A DNA stretch of 64,000 bases from Lutjanus erythropterus. Lineage: Eukaryota; Chordata; Actinopteri; Lutjaniformes; Lutjanidae. Position 1 is the stretch's first letter. Each line of letters begins with the position of its first letter. A model generated the notes under the pieces. The model searched no databases, had not been told where the DNA came from, and worked only from the letters and a program-made list of their open reading frames with translations. The position numbers were made by a program, and so were the translations under genes. The DNA lies in the NCBI GenBank assembly GCA_020091685.1, contig CM034605.1:31984612-32048611 (forward strand). Direction: 5' to 3'. Shown piece by piece: positions 46,898 through 57,999 of this stretch.

Positions 46898-47249
46898 GGT
46901 TAGCACTGCCGCCTCGCAGCAAGAAGGTCCTGAGTTCGATCCCCCAGCTTGCTGGGTCAGGGCCTTTCTGTGTGGAGTTTGCATGTTCTCCCCGTGTCTG
47001 CGTGGGTTCTCTCCGGGTTCTCCGGCTTCCTCTCACAGTCCAAAGACATGCATGCTAGGTTAATTGGTGACTCTAAATTGTCCGTAGGTGTGAATGTGAG
47101 TGTGAGTGGTTGTCTGTCTATGTGTCAGCCCTGTGATGAACTGGCGACTTGTCCAGGGTGAACCCCGCCTCTCGCCCAATGTCAGCTGGGATAGGCTCCA
47201 GCAGCCCGCGACCCATAAGCGGTTACAGAAAATGAATGAATGAATGAAA
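46898..47249 (+). mobile_element. tRNA-like SINE, common percomorph type
   Basis: Starts GGTTAGCACTGCCGCCTCGC, an A-box-like region, followed by GAGTTCGATCCCC, a B-box-like GTTCGANTCC. The body carries GTGTGGAGTTTGCATGTTCT, CCCCGTGTCTGCGTGGGT and GGGATAGGCTCCAGCAGC. It ends with GCGACCCATAAGCGG and a (TGAA)n tail. I recognise this as a very abundant fish short retroelement; the exact family name is not certain. About 15-20 nt of the usual 5' end seem missing. Confidence 0.85.
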
Positions 47250-49540
47250 ATTATTGCTCTAAATTTGACTGTGACTTCATCTGCCTACAAAAACTAAACT
47301 GCCCCTTTAAAGTGACCCACACTCCTATGATGCATCACTTGCTCTGTCGTCTCTCTCAGGATGAAACGTTTGTAAATGTCATTGCATCATCTTCCTGTTA
47401 CATCGTTGATCATCATTACCAATAAGGAGTGATAATCAATATATTTACAATTATATTTAGGTATTTTTTGTTGTCATTAAGACAATATAACAATTCAACA
47501 TCTTCATAAATATGTTTGTTTTTTTCTTCCTGTAAAACAGGTTATGGTGTGTGTTTACTTAAGTTTGAACCAACCAGTTTCCACCAATAATACCATGACA
47601 TCCACCCGTCAATCAGTCTTAAGCTTTTAGTGGTGCAAAGCTGAGGCTAAGATAGCTAGCTAACAACATTATGGTACATCTGTGTGTCGTCAGGTGTTTG
47701 CGACCTCAGACCTCATCAGTCTGCTTCACCAAATTACCATGGTTACCATGGTTACAGGCCTACTGGTGAGAACATATTCACTTTGATAAAAGTAATATCT
47801 GTGACAGAGGATTATGTGTGAGGCACTTTACAGTCACTGCTTCAGCAGCTAATGTTAGCCACATGTAGCATATGATGGGCTGGAGGCGGGGCCCAACTGA
47901 TTACGGTACAATAGCACAACATAATGACTTAAATTCACTGATTTGTGTGAAACTGGGTCAGATTTTATGGAGAAAATGTTTTTTGGTTTTTTCCTCTGAT
48001 GTCCTCCGGCTTTAACTCAGAGTTAAGAGCAAAAGCAAAAGCAACATGAGAAAATCAAAATAAAGTATCTGCAACAAGAGTAAAAAGTTTTAGATGTTGT
48101 CAATCAGTAGAAGGTTAAATTAAAAGGACAAATAAAAAAGTTTGATTCATAAAACCTAGACAATTCCTCTTATTAATATTATTTTTCTCTCTGAAGGAGG
48201 AAATAAATGTGTTTGATAATGCTGGATAATAAATTATTTACTGTTCAAAACAACACTGTCAGCATTTTTTTTTACCTCACCTAAATCAGTGAAATGTAGA
48301 ATATCCTAAAATGAATCACGTTTATAATTAACCTAATAATTCTAAAAAATAAATAAATAATAAATGTGTTTTCTTGTTTATACATTAATCTCTGTTTCCA
48401 TATTTTAAAGTATTTTTTCTTGTTCCATTTTAATGATTATTATTTGTATTTTTAACTAAATCAACTAGTTTCAATATGACTCCTGAAATTCTGATTTAAA
48501 AAAAAAATGGTCTTGGTGATTATCTTGTCATCTTAACGTTTCAACACATCTACTTTGGTTTTACTTATTTTACTTATCTTACACCAGTGTTAGGAAGTTA
48601 ATTATTGGTTTATCTATTTTTCCAAACTGTAATCTTTTATTTTGACAGGAGTGCGGACTATGTTCCGGTCTCAGTGACGCAGGTTTGACGTTGAGCGGAA
48701 TCTGCCGCGCGGAACATCACGAGCCGCTGGTTTCTGTCCCTCACGAGACCACAGGAGCCTGTAGGCGGCACAGCGCGAGCCCTCATCATTGCGCACGTGT
48801 GTGATGTTCTTTTTTTTTCCAGGGAATCCTGAGTGAGGCGGGAAAACAGAGAGACACAGAGACACCTCACTGTCACACAAATTATACACTGAACACACAG
48901 CTGCTCATTCTTGATTCACTGAACTATAAAATGAGGAATAAATTCAAACGTAGGTAAAAATCTAAAAAATAAAAATACAGCTGTGGCTCCTTGTTGATTC
49001 ATTCTATTGTAGAATCAACGTGTCATTTTATTTTTCTTTCCATTTTCAGTGACATCAAAGTGATTTCAGATGATACAAAAGTTAAGTTTCTATCCTTTAA
49101 CTAAACTTCCAGAAAATCATCAAAATAAAACATGAATGAATGTTTCCGTTCACTCCTGCTGTGTGAATATGAGCTCATTGGTTGATGGAGATAAACAACA
49201 GGTGGCGCTGATTCTTCACTTGGTGTCAGTAAACTCCTGACGAAGAAGAAAGTCATTCAAAGAGAAAAACGTGCGTGTACGTACGTCATTATTTATTCAT
49301 TGAGTCTGTTTCAGTTTTTACGTTTCAGCTTTTTCTCCGTTTCCACTCAAACTTTTTTTTTAGCAAAATTAAGTTGCAAATAAAAGCAGGTTCAAGTTGA
49401 TGCATAACTTCAGAGAAACAGGATGTAACAAGATGAATAGGACATAAAAAACACAACAAAAGGAAACTAAGGCAACAAGACAAAAATAACGTAACAAAAC
49501 AATAAACAACAAGATGTAACGAGACAAATATTATGTGCCT
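47250..49540. other. Upstream region 47.25-49.5 kb
   Basis: AT-rich, without a recognised gene. A small CpG-containing spot (48650-48840) includes CCGCGCGG and is followed by TTTTTTTTTCCAG, but no convincing exon follows it. Confidence 0.5.
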
Positions 49541-49544
49541 TATG

Positions 49545-50058
49545 TTGGTTGTTTTTAAGCATTTTTTGCAATGAAATTGCAGGAGCAAGTGAAAATTGCA
49601 AAAGAAAGTTTTTTTTCTATGATTCATTAAACTCAAAGGCAACTTGTTCTCTGTTCTTAATGTTCTCAGTAACCAAAAAGGATTAAAGATCACAAACATT
49701 ATAACAAGATCTGCTTTATTTGTAGATGGAGGAGGTCACCTGGATCATATTCCACAAAGGAAACAAAATCTTTTTGTAGCTCAAACTCTGTCAAAACAGC
49801 AGAAAATGATCAAATATAAAAGTGCACAGAAGGTTGATTAATATCAATAACACAAACAAATGTGTTCTTTCCAGAAGCTGTGAATAATTAAACGAACACC
49901 GAGATGGTTCATTGAAACGTACATGTATGACGTCTGTGCGGGGGCCAGCTGTGACTGCGAGAACTCACGGGAAGCTACGATGATTGGTCAAAGTTGAAAA
50001 ATTTTGAGGTTGTGCAGAATTCACAGGGATTGGTTGAATTTGTGTGAGCTGTCTTGAC
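49545..50058 (+). mobile_element. Second long-TIR element, truncated and interrupted
   Basis: Left end GTTGGTTGTTTTTAAGCATT then TTTTGCAATGAAATTGCAGG. The arm continues to AGATCTGCTTTATTTGTAGA and GGAGGTCACCTGG, the inverted equivalent of the right arm of the 44018-44768 copy. The interior (49890-50055) matches the centre of that copy in direct orientation (GAACTCACGGGAAGC, ATTCACAGGGATTGGTTGAA). It is cut at 50058 by the hAT-like insertion and no right arm is found beyond it. Confidence 0.65.
50051..50058 (+). repeat. Left target-site duplication of the hAT-like element
   Basis: GTCTTGAC immediately left of the element; the right copy at 51077-51084 reads GTCGTGAC (7 of 8 identical). Confidence 0.75.
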
Positions 50059-51076
50059 CAGTGGTGGACAAAGTACTCAACCCCAGTACTTGAGTCAAAG
50101 TACAGATACTCCTGGTCAAATATTACTCAACTACAAGTGAAAGTTGCTCAGTCAAAATTTTACTTGAGTTAAAGTACTAGAGTTCTTGCTTTTAAAAATA
50201 CTTAAGTATTCAAAAGTACATGTTTTTAAAAATACTTAAGTATTCAAAAGTACAAATTACAAAGTACATTTTCTAATATCAATACATGCTGTATTGTTTT
50301 CATGATGAATTTACAGAAGCTTGTAACTTTCTGAAACCATCTAATGATGCACTGACTTGTTTGTAGAACCACTCTGCTACACAAAACCTATAGAAACACC
50401 TATAAAAACTTCAACATTGAAATACAATCAAAAACTAAAAGGAAAATTATTGTCATTTTCTGATGTAACTGTATTAAAATCATCACATAAAAGCAGATTG
50501 AAGATAACTCTAAGAAGTTCTCCAAGTCTGTTAAATAACTGAGATTTCTTTCTGTCTTCAGAGGCAGTACATACATGAATTATGTGGTATTTTTCATCCC
50601 GATAAAAACAATCCAACTTTAAAAGCTACCTGGAATAATGAATAATTATAATAACAGCTTGAGATTTAATTTTGTCTTTCCCCTGCTGTCACCATTACGG
50701 CTTTTTGTTTGAATGCCAGAGGGAGAGTTTGCTTGTGTTTGTTAGTGCGCCTGGACGTATTTCTGCTTTTACATCAGCCCCATTTGAGAGGAGCTACTGT
50801 GATTGGTTTCTTTCTGTGAGGAACACAGCATGTGACCAATTGCATTTAAGAAAAGAAGAAACAGCAACAGCTGACTTCAACGATGTGCTCAGTCAAAAAG
50901 TAACAACAACCTTCCTAGAAATGTAGTGGAGTCAAAAGTACAATATTTGAAATGTAGTGGAGTGAAAGTCAGAAGTTTCTAAAAAAAAAACAAATACTCA
51001 GGTAAAGTACACATACTCAAAAAATGTAGTTAAGTACAGTATTCAAGTAAATGTACTTCACTACTGTCCACCACTG
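50059..51076. mobile_element. Non-autonomous hAT-like transposon, 1018 bp
   Basis: Starts CAGTGGTGGACAAAGTACTC and ends TACTGTCCACCACTG. The terminal 11 nt are perfect inverted repeats (CAGTGGTGGAC), followed by looser matches of AGTAC/TACTTGAG motifs over about 80 nt. It is flanked by an 8-bp duplication with one mismatch, the length typical of hAT transposons. The inner 84-codon frame at 50672-50926 shows no transposase motif I recognise, so the copy is non-autonomous. It lies inside an older long-TIR element. Confidence 0.85.
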
Positions 51077-51084
51077 GTCGTGAC
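51077..51084 (+). repeat. Right target-site duplication of the hAT-like element
   Basis: GTCGTGAC, matching 50051-50058 at 7 of 8 positions. Confidence 0.75.
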
Positions 51085-51627
51085 TGTAACATCACAGCTT
51101 CCTGGAGGAACTGGTTCCCTGCTGCTTTGGTTGTTCTGCAGATGTCTGGTGTCTTTTGGACCTGATTTATTCCAAGTCAACACATAGAGGACAGACAGGA
51201 CGACTGTGTTTAATGTCCCTGCACTCTGACTGCAGGTTCATCACCATGTGTGCTGCCATCAGACGTCTGCAGGATGAATGAAGTCAAGAATCTGTAAGAA
51301 TCTGGACTGAATCTAAAGATATCTGCAGACTGACTTCAATTTACAAAATATTTAACATCAGACGTTCACAGAACTGAATCCATTTCACTTTAAAACAAAA
51401 AGACACGGTCACATGAATTCTTAATTTCCTCCAATCATCCAGTGTCGTTGAAAAAGAACACTTAATGAATTCATTACTGTTCGTGGCAAGTGATTGGCTG
51501 AGCATGGGCGAATCACGTCAGCTCTCATTAAAGGCAGCAGAGGATGAAACAGATGAGACACAGAGACATGAGAATTCAGATGGACTGTGATATTCAAACT
51601 GATGTCTGTTCACACACACTGAACGTT

Positions 51628-52098
51628 CACACCTGGTATTGACACGTTCACACCTGGTATCGACACATTCACACTTGGTATTAACACGTTCACACCTGGT
51701 ATTAACATGTCAACACCTGGTATCGACGCTTTCACACCTGGTATTAACACGTTCACACGGTCAAACCTGGTATCAACATGTCAACACCTGGTATTACATG
51801 TTCACACCTGGTATCAACACATTCACACTTGGTATTAACACGTTCACACCTGGTATCGACACGTTCACACCTGGTATTAACATGTTCACACGTTCACACC
51901 TGGTATTAACATGTCAACACCTGGTATCGACACTTTCACACCTGGTATTAACACGTTCACACGGTCACACCTGGTATTAACATGTCAACACCTGGTATTA
52001 CACGTTCACACCTGGTATCGACACATTCACATTTGGTATTAACACGTTGACACCTGGTATTAACACGTTCACACCTGGTATTGACACGTTCACACATT
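51628..52098 (+). repeat. 21-bp minisatellite B (same family as 14590-15100)
   Basis: About 22 units with core TTCACACCTGGTATTAACAC and variants ATCGACAC and CATGTCAACACC. Some units are shortened (ACACGGTCAAACC). Same unit length, core and orientation as array A, 37 kb away. Array B shows more TCAACACC and TCGACAC variants. Confidence 0.95.
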
Positions 52099-52374
52099 TT
52101 ATTGACAGCAAACATAAAATTTTACAAATAGTAAATATTAAACAATGTCAGCTACCTTTTTGTTGTTCATGGTGAAAGTCCCTGTAAGGAATCTGACAGT
52201 TTTAGAAGTTGCTGATTGAGGAGAAACTTTATAAACATTGTGAAATTCTGTTTAAGACAAACTTAATTATTTTAGCCTTCTTGTAAATCCAGCAAATATT
52301 TTAAAATAGGTTTTTTCCTTTCATTGTGTAAAAAACGTGTATCTGTGGTCACTGAGACACACGTCCTCTAATGC

Positions 52375-52456
52375 AGGTGTGAACAGATGTTCTCAGAGCT
52401 GAACACGTGATCAGATCATGCAGACACATGTTAATAGCAGGTGTGAACGGGGCCTA
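52375..52456 (-). mobile_element. Probable transposon terminus related to the 21-bp arrays
   Basis: On the minus strand it begins GGCCCCGTTCACACCTGCTA and continues TTAACATGTGTCTGCATG and TGATCACGTGTTCAGC. The first 20 nt closely match the start of array A at 14590 (GGCCCTGTTCACACCTGGTA) in opposite orientation. I read this as a degraded terminal inverted repeat of an unidentified element. Confidence 0.5.
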
Positions 52457-53067
52457 ATTTCACATTTTAATTACAGCAGAGCACCAGCATACTAACGTCC
52501 TCCTCCTCCTCCTCTTCCTGTGTGTGTGGAGCTGCATTTCATCCGTCCACATGCTGAAGAATTAACAGCAGCGAGTTTCCCTGCAGCGCTGCTCCGTCTG
52601 GGAGTCTGCTCAAACAGCTGGGAGGCACCAAACTTTAATCAATACGATCAGTAACGAGCTCTGCTGCCTCTGTCACTGTGTGACTTTCATCTGTGCTCAC
52701 ATTTATCTTGGAGTCGCTCGGGGAATCCTGCAGCCTGTAAATAATCTACAAGTCGCTTCATTGTGTTTAATATTTACTGATAAAAATATAATCAGTGTTT
52801 TCATCTTCAGCTCGTTCTCATCTGGTTCCTTCATAACATTCTAACTGTTCCTCATTAGATATAAACATTACTTTTCAGAGAGAGAGACTGGCAGGCAGTA
52901 ACATTCACTTAAACTGATCTCAACTTCAGACACAACAAACGTTCTGAACCAACCAAATCTGCTCTGACCAGGTGTCTGACTGATGAATCCCACCCGATCA
53001 TAAACTCAAGGGGCGTGGCCCACTGTTATTATATTATTAGCATAGTTAATACCCCCTTAACACTACA

Positions 53068-53382
53068 TGTAGCAAACGTTAGTGGTTGGTCTATGTAGCT
53101 AATGTTAACAGTTGCTCTGTTCAGCTAACACTAGCTGTTGGTCTACGTAGCTAACAGTGATTGGTCTGTGCCGCTAACGTTAGCGTTCGGTCTGCGCAGC
53201 TAACTTTAACAGTTGATCTGTTCAGCCAACATTAGCAACTTTAACAGTTGGTCTGTGTAACTAACATTAGTGGTTGGTCTATGCAGCTAGTGTTAATGGT
53301 TAGTCTGTGCAGCTAATGTTAGCGGTTGGTCTGTGCAGCTAACGTTAGCGGTTGGTCTGTGCAGCTAATGTTAGCAGTTGGT
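53068..53382 (+). repeat. 26-bp minisatellite (GTTAGCGGTTGGTCTGTGCA)
   Basis: About 12 units of GTTAGCGGTTGGTCTGTGCA followed by GCTAAY. The last three are nearly identical; earlier ones are diverged and slightly longer. A lone unit of the same sequence occurs near 24434-24462. Confidence 0.9.
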
Positions 53383-53399
53383 CTTACCTGTAAATGTTT

Positions 53400-54950
53400 C
53401 TGTAAATTAGATGTTAAGTTTTTTACAACCTGCAGCTCTTGTACTGACAAAATAAGAACCAGAATAATAAAACTTGTCAGTAAATATGTTCCTGCATAAG
53501 GCCCAGGGTTGATCTAAGGTCAAGAATATGATTCGTCACAGCCAGACGTCTGGAACTGCAGCGACCAAACAAACACTCTGATGAGGCGTCGTCTCTAAGA
53601 ACAGAGATTAAAGACAGCGTCTTCAGGGACAGGTGAGTGTGGACAGATGCCGTAAGGACAAAACATCAGACGATCCTGCAGACCGTCTGAAGCTTCAGTC
53701 AGCTCCAAAAAAAAAAAGTATCTGAGCTCCCAAGAGTCTCTTAATGGAGCAGAGTGTGTGTCTGTGAGCATTAACAGAATAATGTGTCTGTCTGAAGAGT
53801 TCGAGGACGAAGCAATTAGTCAGAGCTGAACAGATGCTCTCTGCTTCTACAGGAGACAACCACAGGAAGACAAGAGGACATGAAGAGGACAAGGAGGAGG
53901 AGGAGAGACAACAGTGAAGAGTAATAAAGGAAACAGGATCCATAAATAAAGTATTTACAGTCACTTCAACTCAGAATTTTCACAATAAACTGAATAACTT
54001 TAAAGTAGAAAAACACATTATTTCATTTTCAGTAAAAGAAAATGCTACTGGCACTTAGCATTTATATATATATTTAATTTAAAAAAGTTTTAGAATCTTT
54101 CAAAATCTCAAACTAACAATATCTACTGATATCAGAGGTGTAAAAATGTGCTGTTATAATCATCTTTGTTTTAAAATGTATTTTCTTATGAAAATGTTGG
54201 TCCTTTAAAGTTTAAATTTGTGTCCCAGATGATTTAATCAGTCATATAAAGGGTCAGCTGTACTCTAAGGACCCCTGTCAAACCTCAAAGAAATGAAGTT
54301 GAATTTGGACATAAGAGATATTATATTTTACTAAGTTCAAGTGATAAATGTAACCAAGCACTGTTACAATACGTTAGAAGAACAAATCTGATAAAGAGAA
54401 CATAACTGTCTAACTTTCAGTGTTTTATTATTAATATTATTATTATTATTATTCTTAATAATAATAATAATAATAATATATTGGAGCTACTTAAGTTAGA
54501 TTCCCGATCCACACTCCATACCAGTAATGCACCATAACATTGAAGAAGAAGAAGAAGAAGAAGAAGAAGAACCCCTGTCTCCCTTCCTGGTTTAAAAAAG
54601 GTGAGAATGCTGCTCAAACTCTGGTAAACTTTATATTTTTAGACAAATTCATTCAATAATATTTCTATCAGATGTGTCTCAACCATAACTTGTCGACTCT
54701 GTCGTCCTTCTAAATCAAAGATAAATAAGAATTATGGTTTAAAAATGTGTATTTTGATTAACATTAAGAGACTCTGAGACACTTTGAAAAATAAAATGGC
54801 TGCTCACTACGACGATGCTGGGTTAGGGTTAGGAAGTGGAGACAGACGTCTGGACATGTCTCTTGAACATCTGTCCTGTCTGCTACCAGTCACACACTGA
54901 AACACTCTGGGCTGAATCTGGAACTCCTTCCTCCACAGTTTTGCTGGTGT
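53400..54950. other. Upstream region 53.4-54.95 kb
   Basis: AT-rich with (ATT)n/(TAA)n (54420-54479) and (GAA)n (54541-54570). No gene is recognised. Confidence 0.5.
54541..54570 (+). repeat. (GAA)10 microsatellite
   Basis: Ten GAA units. Confidence 0.9.
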
Positions 54951-54954
54951 CACA

Positions 54955-55290
54955 GATCGTTACGGCACTCCCTGTCTCCCCCGAGCCGCCGCCGCCGCCA
55001 CAGCCGCAGCGTCGGTGGCGCTCCGCTCTGTGTTTGACTGTTTCCATGGTGAAGCTGGGTGTCAGCTGGCGGCGGGCTGATAACAGCAGAGATCAGCACA
55101 GTGCCGAGTTTGGTTTGTGTACGGCCCTGAGGGACACATGAAAGAGGAGACGGAGCGAAAAAAAAAACCCCGTCAGAATCAACCATCAGCAGCACTGAAC
55201 GGCGGCGGCGGCGGCGGCGGTGGCAGCGGCAGCGGGTCGGCCTCCAGACAAACCGCACTCCCTGTTTCAGCTGGTAAGTTGGTCAACTCT
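54955..55290. promoter_or_regulatory. Second GC/CpG-rich block, possible distal promoter or first exon
   Basis: Two CpG-dense cores, CCGCCGCCGCCGCC near 54985 and GGCGGCGGCGGCGGCGGCGG near 55200, flank a moderately GC-rich middle in an AT-rich neighbourhood 9 kb upstream of mdga2 exon 1. A consensus donor (CTG|GTAAGT) lies on the plus strand at about 55274. No recognisable protein is encoded on either strand. It could be an alternative mdga2 promoter, a divergent transcript start or chance. Confidence 0.35.
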
Positions 55291-55418
55291 CCAGGCAACT
55301 GATGCTGCTGACTGCAAACATCCAGTCAGCTGCTCAAACTGTGCAGCAGGTTCCTGTTTCATTATTAACACTCAGGAGCTTCACATGACTCTGAGTTAAG
55401 ACACACATCTGCCTGAAT

Positions 55419-55750
55419 TTCACCCCTAAATCAAAAATACCTTTTTCCACTTTCCTGTAGTGCTGTTTATCCATCTAGACAGTTTTAGGGTGAGTTGCAG
55501 AGACATCTAACTTCTCTATAATATCATGGAACAACATGGAACTGACAGAAAGTAGTTCCAGTAGATTCTACTGCACAAAGAAAGTATTTCCTAGTAACCA
55601 AAAATAGATTACAAAACTCAAAACCAGTGTCTCTTCCCAGAAATCATGACCCACTTATTTGGAACTACTTTCTTTCTAGTTGAAAGAAAGTAGTTCTAGT
55701 AGATTCTACTGCAGACAGAAAGTAGTTACAGTGTGTCTCAGCATCGTCTC
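55419..55750 (+). mobile_element. One arm of a fish fold-back element
   Basis: TTTCACCCCTAAATCAAAAA, CTGTAGTGCTGTTTATCCAT, CTAGACAGTTTTAGGGTGAG and CCAGAAATCATGACCCACTT appear in the order known from a fold-back MITE abundant in percomorph fish. The GAAAGTAGTTCTAGTAGATT motif occurs three times. The second arm is absent. Confidence 0.6.
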
Positions 55751-55759
55751 TCTGAAATA

Positions 55760-57640
55760 ATCAGGGACGGAGGACACGACACACTTTTCCACTTTGCGTC
55801 AGTCCATCTCAGATGAGCTCGGGTCCAGAGAAGTCTGCAGTGTTTCTGGATGTTGTTGATATATGTCTTTCTCTTTGCATGCTAGAGTCTTAAGTTACAT
55901 TTGTAGATGCAGAGACAAACTGTGTTTACTGACAACAGTTTTCCAAAGTGTTCCTGAGTCCATGTAGTATCCTTTATACAATGATGTGGCTTTTTAATGC
56001 AGTTTTTAATGCAGTGCTGCCTGAGGGGTCAAAGGTCACAGACATTCAGTTTTGATTTTCAGAGATTTATCTGGATTCTCTGAATCTTTTAATGATATTA
56101 TGGATCGTAGATGGTGAAATCTATAAATTCCTGCAGTTTTGTGTCTAGAATCTTAAAATGTTGGAGCATTCCATTCAATGTCTTCATCTTGTCTCTGTTC
56201 TCTTTTTAACTAAATTCAAGTTGAAAATGATTTGCAGATCATTGCATTCTGCTTTTATTTACATTTTACACAGAGTTCCTACTGTTTTGTTTGTGATGTT
56301 ATACATCTTTACCATTTTTGACACACTGTCTCACTGTCCAAAAGTCTTCTTGAGTCTTATTGGCTCACATGACACTGAGATACAGAAGAAGAACAGTAAT
56401 GTTTGAGCACTCGTTGCTGTTGCTGAGCTGAATTATCCTCACAGTTTGACGTGCATCTCTGTGTAACAGGATTGGGGGGTTTGGAGGAAAGTGCATCTGT
56501 TTAATCTTCATCCAGAAACAGAGCGTTTGTTCAGCGCGGCAGAAAATCACCGATGAATGAAAGAGACTGCAGCAGCTTTGTTTGCACTTTTACTCAATGT
56601 GAAGTTTCCTGCTGAGAGTTAATTAACCACCGAGTTCATCAGCAGCAGATGAGACCTGAGAGTCCTGAGACGACAGATTACAATCAGGACAGAAGCGAAT
56701 GAGGACAAGCTTCTGTCTTCACCTGATGAAGAGGAGGAGTGACTCCTCTCAGCACATCACTGCGTCTCCTTAAAGTACTTGTTTTTGCTCCTCTTCCTCC
56801 CTCATATTGTTTTCTCCTCCAGTCTTTACATCCTTCACCTCCTTCTCTTAATGTTATCGTTACCACCTCCTCCTCCTCCTCCTCCTCCTCCTCCTCCTCC
56901 TCATGCTGTTACGTCCTCCTCGGTGATGAAGTCTCAGTGAAGTCTCATTGTTGCTGTGTCTCTTTTGTGTTTGTATTGTCATCATAAACCCTCATTTTGT
57001 TTGTGTGAAGGAGACAAAACAGAACAAAAGACGCCGTCAAGGTTTTAATGGATTAAAGAGCTCAAACTGTTTGAAACTAATCACTCAGTTATTCAGCAGC
57101 TGGTTTGTTTGAATAAATAAACCAGTTTGAATCAAAGCTGGAACCAGTTCAGCGTTTCCTAACTCGCACTGTCACTGCCGAGACGTTCTCAGGGTTTTGC
57201 TCTGGTCTCTGATCCTGTTCATGTTCTTCATGGACAGGATCTACACTAAAACATACTCATCAAGTCATATACATATAGGAGTTTAGTGTGGATCACTGCA
57301 CTGTGAAAAGAAGGCCGGATCATCAAATACTCTTATAGGACGGCCACATGTGATTGGTCAGGGACAGCCCTAATGTCCCTAAAAACAACTTTGCCAAATT
57401 CTGCAAAAAACTTCTCTGAGAATCGACTTCCAGCTGCTTCACTGTTGCAGGTGTTTTCCAAGTCTTTGTTGTGGCTGTATTTCCATTTCTTTGTGGTAGT
57501 TTCTGTCATATTCTGAATAAAACCTGCACAGCTTGTGACTTTGTGGTGCCATTTTCCCATAGGTGAGTAGAACTAGTGCTCCTTCATATCGAAAGGAGTC
57601 AGCAGATTCATGTTCTCCTGAATGATGTTCTTTGGAGGTT
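55760..57640. other. Upstream region 55.8-57.6 kb
   Basis: AT-rich with a (CTC)n run (56866-56901). The small frames here show no recognised domain. Confidence 0.5.
56866..56901 (+). repeat. (CTC)n microsatellite
   Basis: Twelve CTC units. Confidence 0.9.
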
Positions 57641-57643
57641 TTC

Positions 57644-57810
57644 TGCGCGTCTGACTGGGAGGAGACCTGGAGGTAGACCCACTGGAGGGATTATATATCT
57701 CATGTGGCCCGGGAAAACCTTGAGATCCTCCTGGAGGAGCTGGAAAACATAAGGAGACATCTTGAAGACACAGCTCAACCTGCTGCCACCACGACCCCAG
57801 AGGAGAGGAA
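57644..57810 (+). mobile_element. 3' end remnant of a non-LTR retrotransposon (LINE)
   Basis: In one frame it reads RDYISHVARENLEILLEELE, the diverged form of a C-terminal segment (WRDYVSRLAWERLGIPQEEL type) seen at the end of reverse-transcriptase ORFs of a common fish LINE. The nucleotide words TGGGAGGAGACC, GATCCTCCTGGAGGAGCTGG and CTGCTGCCACCACGACCC follow in the expected order. It is short, frameshifted and inactive. Confidence 0.6.
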
Positions 57811-57925
57811 GGACGGCTTTAGACCTTTAAGTGACGACATTTTGTCCAGATCAAGACATGTTCTAAAAAGAGATGACATGTTTGTGTTACAGGTCTCAGG
57901 CTGAGAACCCATATGCAGATAAGAT

Positions 57926-57999
57926 TCCTGTGTAAAACAGGAGAAAAGAATGAGACAGGCGACAGGTACTTCCATTAAATGCAGCTTCGCTCCGTTGAC
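57926..57999 (+). repeat. Direct repeat, left copy (about 75 bp)
   Basis: CCTGTGTAAAACAGGAGAAA to CAGCTTCGCTCCGTTGACT. Nearly identical to 58700-58775 with one 1-nt indel. The 700 bp between them is not repeated. Confidence 0.9.

Noticed and set aside
46898..46980. A functional tRNA gene
   Set aside because: A and B box-like words are present, but they continue into the SINE body; no cloverleaf with acceptor stem can be drawn.
46949..47161. 70-codon plus-strand frame
   Set aside because: It lies within the SINE body.
48650..48850. Possible exon after TTTTTTTTTCCAG near 48820
   Set aside because: The pyrimidine tract and AG look like an acceptor, but no conserved coding sequence or donor follows.
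50672..50926. 84-codon frame inside the hAT-like element as a transposase
   Set aside because: Too short and without recognisable hAT transposase motifs.
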